DNA of 6,434 bases from Chitinophagaceae bacterium. GTDB lineage: Bacteria; Bacteroidota; Bacteroidia; Chitinophagales; Chitinophagaceae. Positions 6,101-6,434 of this stretch are shown in pieces. The stretch spans positions 1 to 6,434 of the forward strand of contig JAIPBY010000140.1 of assembly GCA_021738605.1 (NCBI GenBank). The letters run 5' to 3'. Position 1 is the first letter of the stretch, and each line of letters opens with the position of its first letter. The position numbers and the translations under genes are program-made. The notes under the pieces were generated by a model. The model was not told the origin of the DNA, did not search any database, and saw only the letters and a program-made list of their open reading frames with translations.

Positions 6101-6434
6101 ACTTGAATCAAGATCTCCTGAGTAACAAACATAAATATCCAGCCAGCCATCGCCATTCACGTCAGCAATTGAAACACCCGTCTTCCAGCCTGGCTTCCCT
6201 GCAACACCTGCAGGCCTCGTAATATCTTCAAACCTAAGCCCACCCTTGTTTAAATAAAGCTTGTTGGCGGACATGTTGCCTGTAAAATACAGGTCAACCA
6301 ATCCGTCGTTATTGAAGTCCCCAGCACCTACTCCCCCACCATTGTAAAAATATTCATAGGTGACGATGTTAACAGCCGGGCTCTCAACAATTCTATTTTG
6401 GAAAAGAAGCCCAGAAGATTCCCCTGGAACCGCA
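3200..6434 (-). CDS. CRTAC1/ASPIC-type FG-GAP (VCBS) repeat protein, extreme N-terminus missing
   Basis: The frame is open from the right edge to TAA at 3202-3200, giving 1077 visible residues. The codon at 6301 is an internal TTG (Leu), not a start, since coding homology continues upstream with YNGGGVGAGDFNNDG (residues 30-44). Fourteen DxDxDG-like calcium loops are visible, starting at residues 39, 91, 148, 219, 271, 353, 444, 632, 685, 742, 803, 854, 888 and 991; such loops build integrin-like beta-propeller blades. Between loops 7 and 8 lies an ASPIC/UnbV domain (about 478-559) containing ALGSVATVY, GFQSSMQVPLHFGL and VDSLRIVWSDG. A Ser-rich linker (about 565-592) joins the two halves. 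The second half opens with SFSGPRFAKGDVNGD, as in Bacteroidota VCBS proteins of about 1100 residues. No C-terminal sorting domain is seen; a signal peptide or lipobox would lie outside the window. It is likely an exported adhesion or binding protein, possibly linked to a SusC/D locus; ligand unknown. It leads the likely operon with the haloperoxidase-like gene. Confidence 0.9.
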   Translation of the reverse strand, partial: AVPGESSGLLFQNRIVESPAVNIVTYEYFYNGGGVGAGDFNNDGLVDLYFTGNMSANKLYLNKGGLRFEDITRPAGVAGKPGWKTGVSIADVNGDGWLDIYVCYSGDLDSSQRANQLFINNGNLSFTDKAKEMGVADWGYSTHAAFFDMDRDGDLDLYVMNHNIKNLRNFDAAYVKKMVDPNAGDRLYENINGKFSDVSRKAGIISNPLGYGLGLNISDLNNDGWPDIYVSNDYVEEDYLYINNKNGSFTETLKSSFGHLSNFSMGVDVADINNDGHMDVFTLDMLPEDNRRQKLLYAPDNYELYANGVQNGFYHQLMRNMLQLNNGNGSFSEIGQLAGVSNTDWSWAALFADFNLDGNKDLFVTNGYGRDMINRDFMKFYADQRLKHIQGKTDSRMFQMLQGIQSTPLHNYIYENRGNLQFKDQSVDWGFEELNFSHGAVYADLDNDGDLDLAINRMNQEVGLYRNNTRENNSGGHFLKIDLRASSSDKNRYALGSVATVYASGNQYTLQQFPVHGFQSSMQVPLHFGLKERRVDSLRIVWSDGLVQVVRDPIVLDTTLVMVKPSNAVPSSRSSATPIMAGTSKGKSSPIFSVGRPVLSFAHSEDQANDFKIQPLMTNMHSFSGPRFAKGDVNGDKLDDIFICGPRNHPGRLFLQQRDGNYREDVQRIFSADMVYEDCGAVFFDADNDDDLDLYVVSGGFQIEDSVQLEDRLYLNDRGKFTKPKGLLPTKAFAGAVIVPLDFDKDGDLDLFAPGRVIPGEYPTSPQSRLLVNDGKGKFEDGTERIAPVFNTLGMITDARWIDLNGDKNDELVVVGEWSPVRVFQFSQMQFNEVTQQFFTVPYHGWWNTMRFEDLDSDGDQDLVVGNWGMNTQLRPEPGIPITLHYGDFDGNGFIDPLLFYPILGKSYPMASRDEITDQMVSLRQRFPTYDSYADAQLDQILDSAQIKSGKKLFADFLHTVWFENTSKGMIMHRLPVQADYAPVYAIWTDDFDHDGNMDIFLGGNIEHARIKIGKVDANHGILLKGNGKGDFEHVDQQKAGLNIKGCIRDIIETKAVGSKKTLMIGINGAEPVFISY
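3434..4540 (-). repeat. Second array of seven FG-GAP loops, four degenerate
   Basis: Seven further loops at visible residues 632-1000 read DVNGDK, DADNDD, DFDKDG, DLNGDK, DLDSDG, DFDGNG and DFDHDG. Only three keep the D-x-x-x-D-G core, unlike the first array. Between the loops at 888 and 991 is a long segment without a loop, containing ASRDEITDQM and FPTYDSYADA. The array probably forms a second propeller with fewer strong calcium sites. Confidence 0.75.
5075..6319 (-). repeat. First array of seven FG-GAP calcium loops, all canonical
   Basis: Within the FG-GAP gene, seven loops at visible residues 39-453 all keep the D-x-x-x-D-G core: DFNNDG, DVNGDG, DMDRDG, DLNNDG, DINNDG, DFNLDG and DLDNDG. 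Seven blades would fit a closed beta-propeller, a common fold for this family. Spacing is uneven, from 52 to 91 residues, because of inserts between blades. At DNA level they recur on the plus strand as variants of CCATCxTTxTCAAGATC. Confidence 0.8.

Noticed and set aside
6299..6301. TTG as the start codon of the FG-GAP protein
   Set aside because: The same frame stays open to the right edge and encodes typical family sequence upstream, including another calcium loop (DFNNDG), so TTG here is an internal Leu.
3434..6319. Recurring plus-strand strings similar to CCATCATTATCAAGATC as a DNA repeat or CRISPR-like array
   Set aside because: They are the complement of codons for the DxDxDG protein loops, spaced irregularly and variable in third positions, so selection on the protein explains them.

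Overview
The window looks like chromosomal DNA from a member of the Bacteroidota, most like Chitinophagaceae or a near relative. This is inferred from the moderate, AT-leaning base composition, the lack of Shine-Dalgarno sequences before starts, and the gene content: a CRTAC1/ASPIC-type FG-GAP protein next to a vanadium-haloperoxidase-like PAP2 enzyme, and an AGE-family epimerase opposite a ROK regulator. No rRNA, tRNA, CRISPR array, insertion sequence or phage gene was seen.

Layout, left to right. (1) Bases 1-269, minus strand: the first 89 codons of an N-acylglucosamine 2-epimerase (AGE/RenBP) family gene, cut by the left edge. (2) Bases 270-503: a divergent, AT-rich intergenic region with several small inverted repeats that could be operators. 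(3) Bases 504-1730, plus strand: a complete ROK-family transcriptional regulator with an N-terminal winged helix-turn-helix. (4) Bases 1731-1790: a short convergent gap. (5) Bases 1791-3125, minus strand: a complete secreted PAP2/vanadium-dependent haloperoxidase-like protein with every vanadate/phosphate pocket residue in place. (6) Bases 3200-6434, minus strand: a very long FG-GAP/VCBS protein with a central ASPIC/UnbV domain. It is open at the right edge and lacks only its extreme N-terminus.

The window holds two probable functional units. The epimerase and the ROK protein form a divergent sugar-enzyme/sugar-sensor pair, probably for amino-sugar or other aldose handling; the ROK protein is the natural candidate to control the shared intergenic region. 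The FG-GAP protein and the haloperoxidase-like enzyme lie head to tail with a 74-bp gap and are probably co-transcribed, FG-GAP gene first. Both look exported. The first would be a calcium-binding beta-propeller surface protein and the second a periplasmic or secreted phosphatase or haloperoxidase. In Bacteroidota such pairs often sit near SusC/SusD-type outer-membrane loci, but none is visible here.

Nothing here is clearly a new system. The best leads are the coupling of the FG-GAP protein with the vanadate-pocket enzyme, the asymmetry between intact and degenerate calcium loops in the FG-GAP protein, the ROK protein's loss of the kinase phosphate loop, and the palindrome just upstream of the ROK start.
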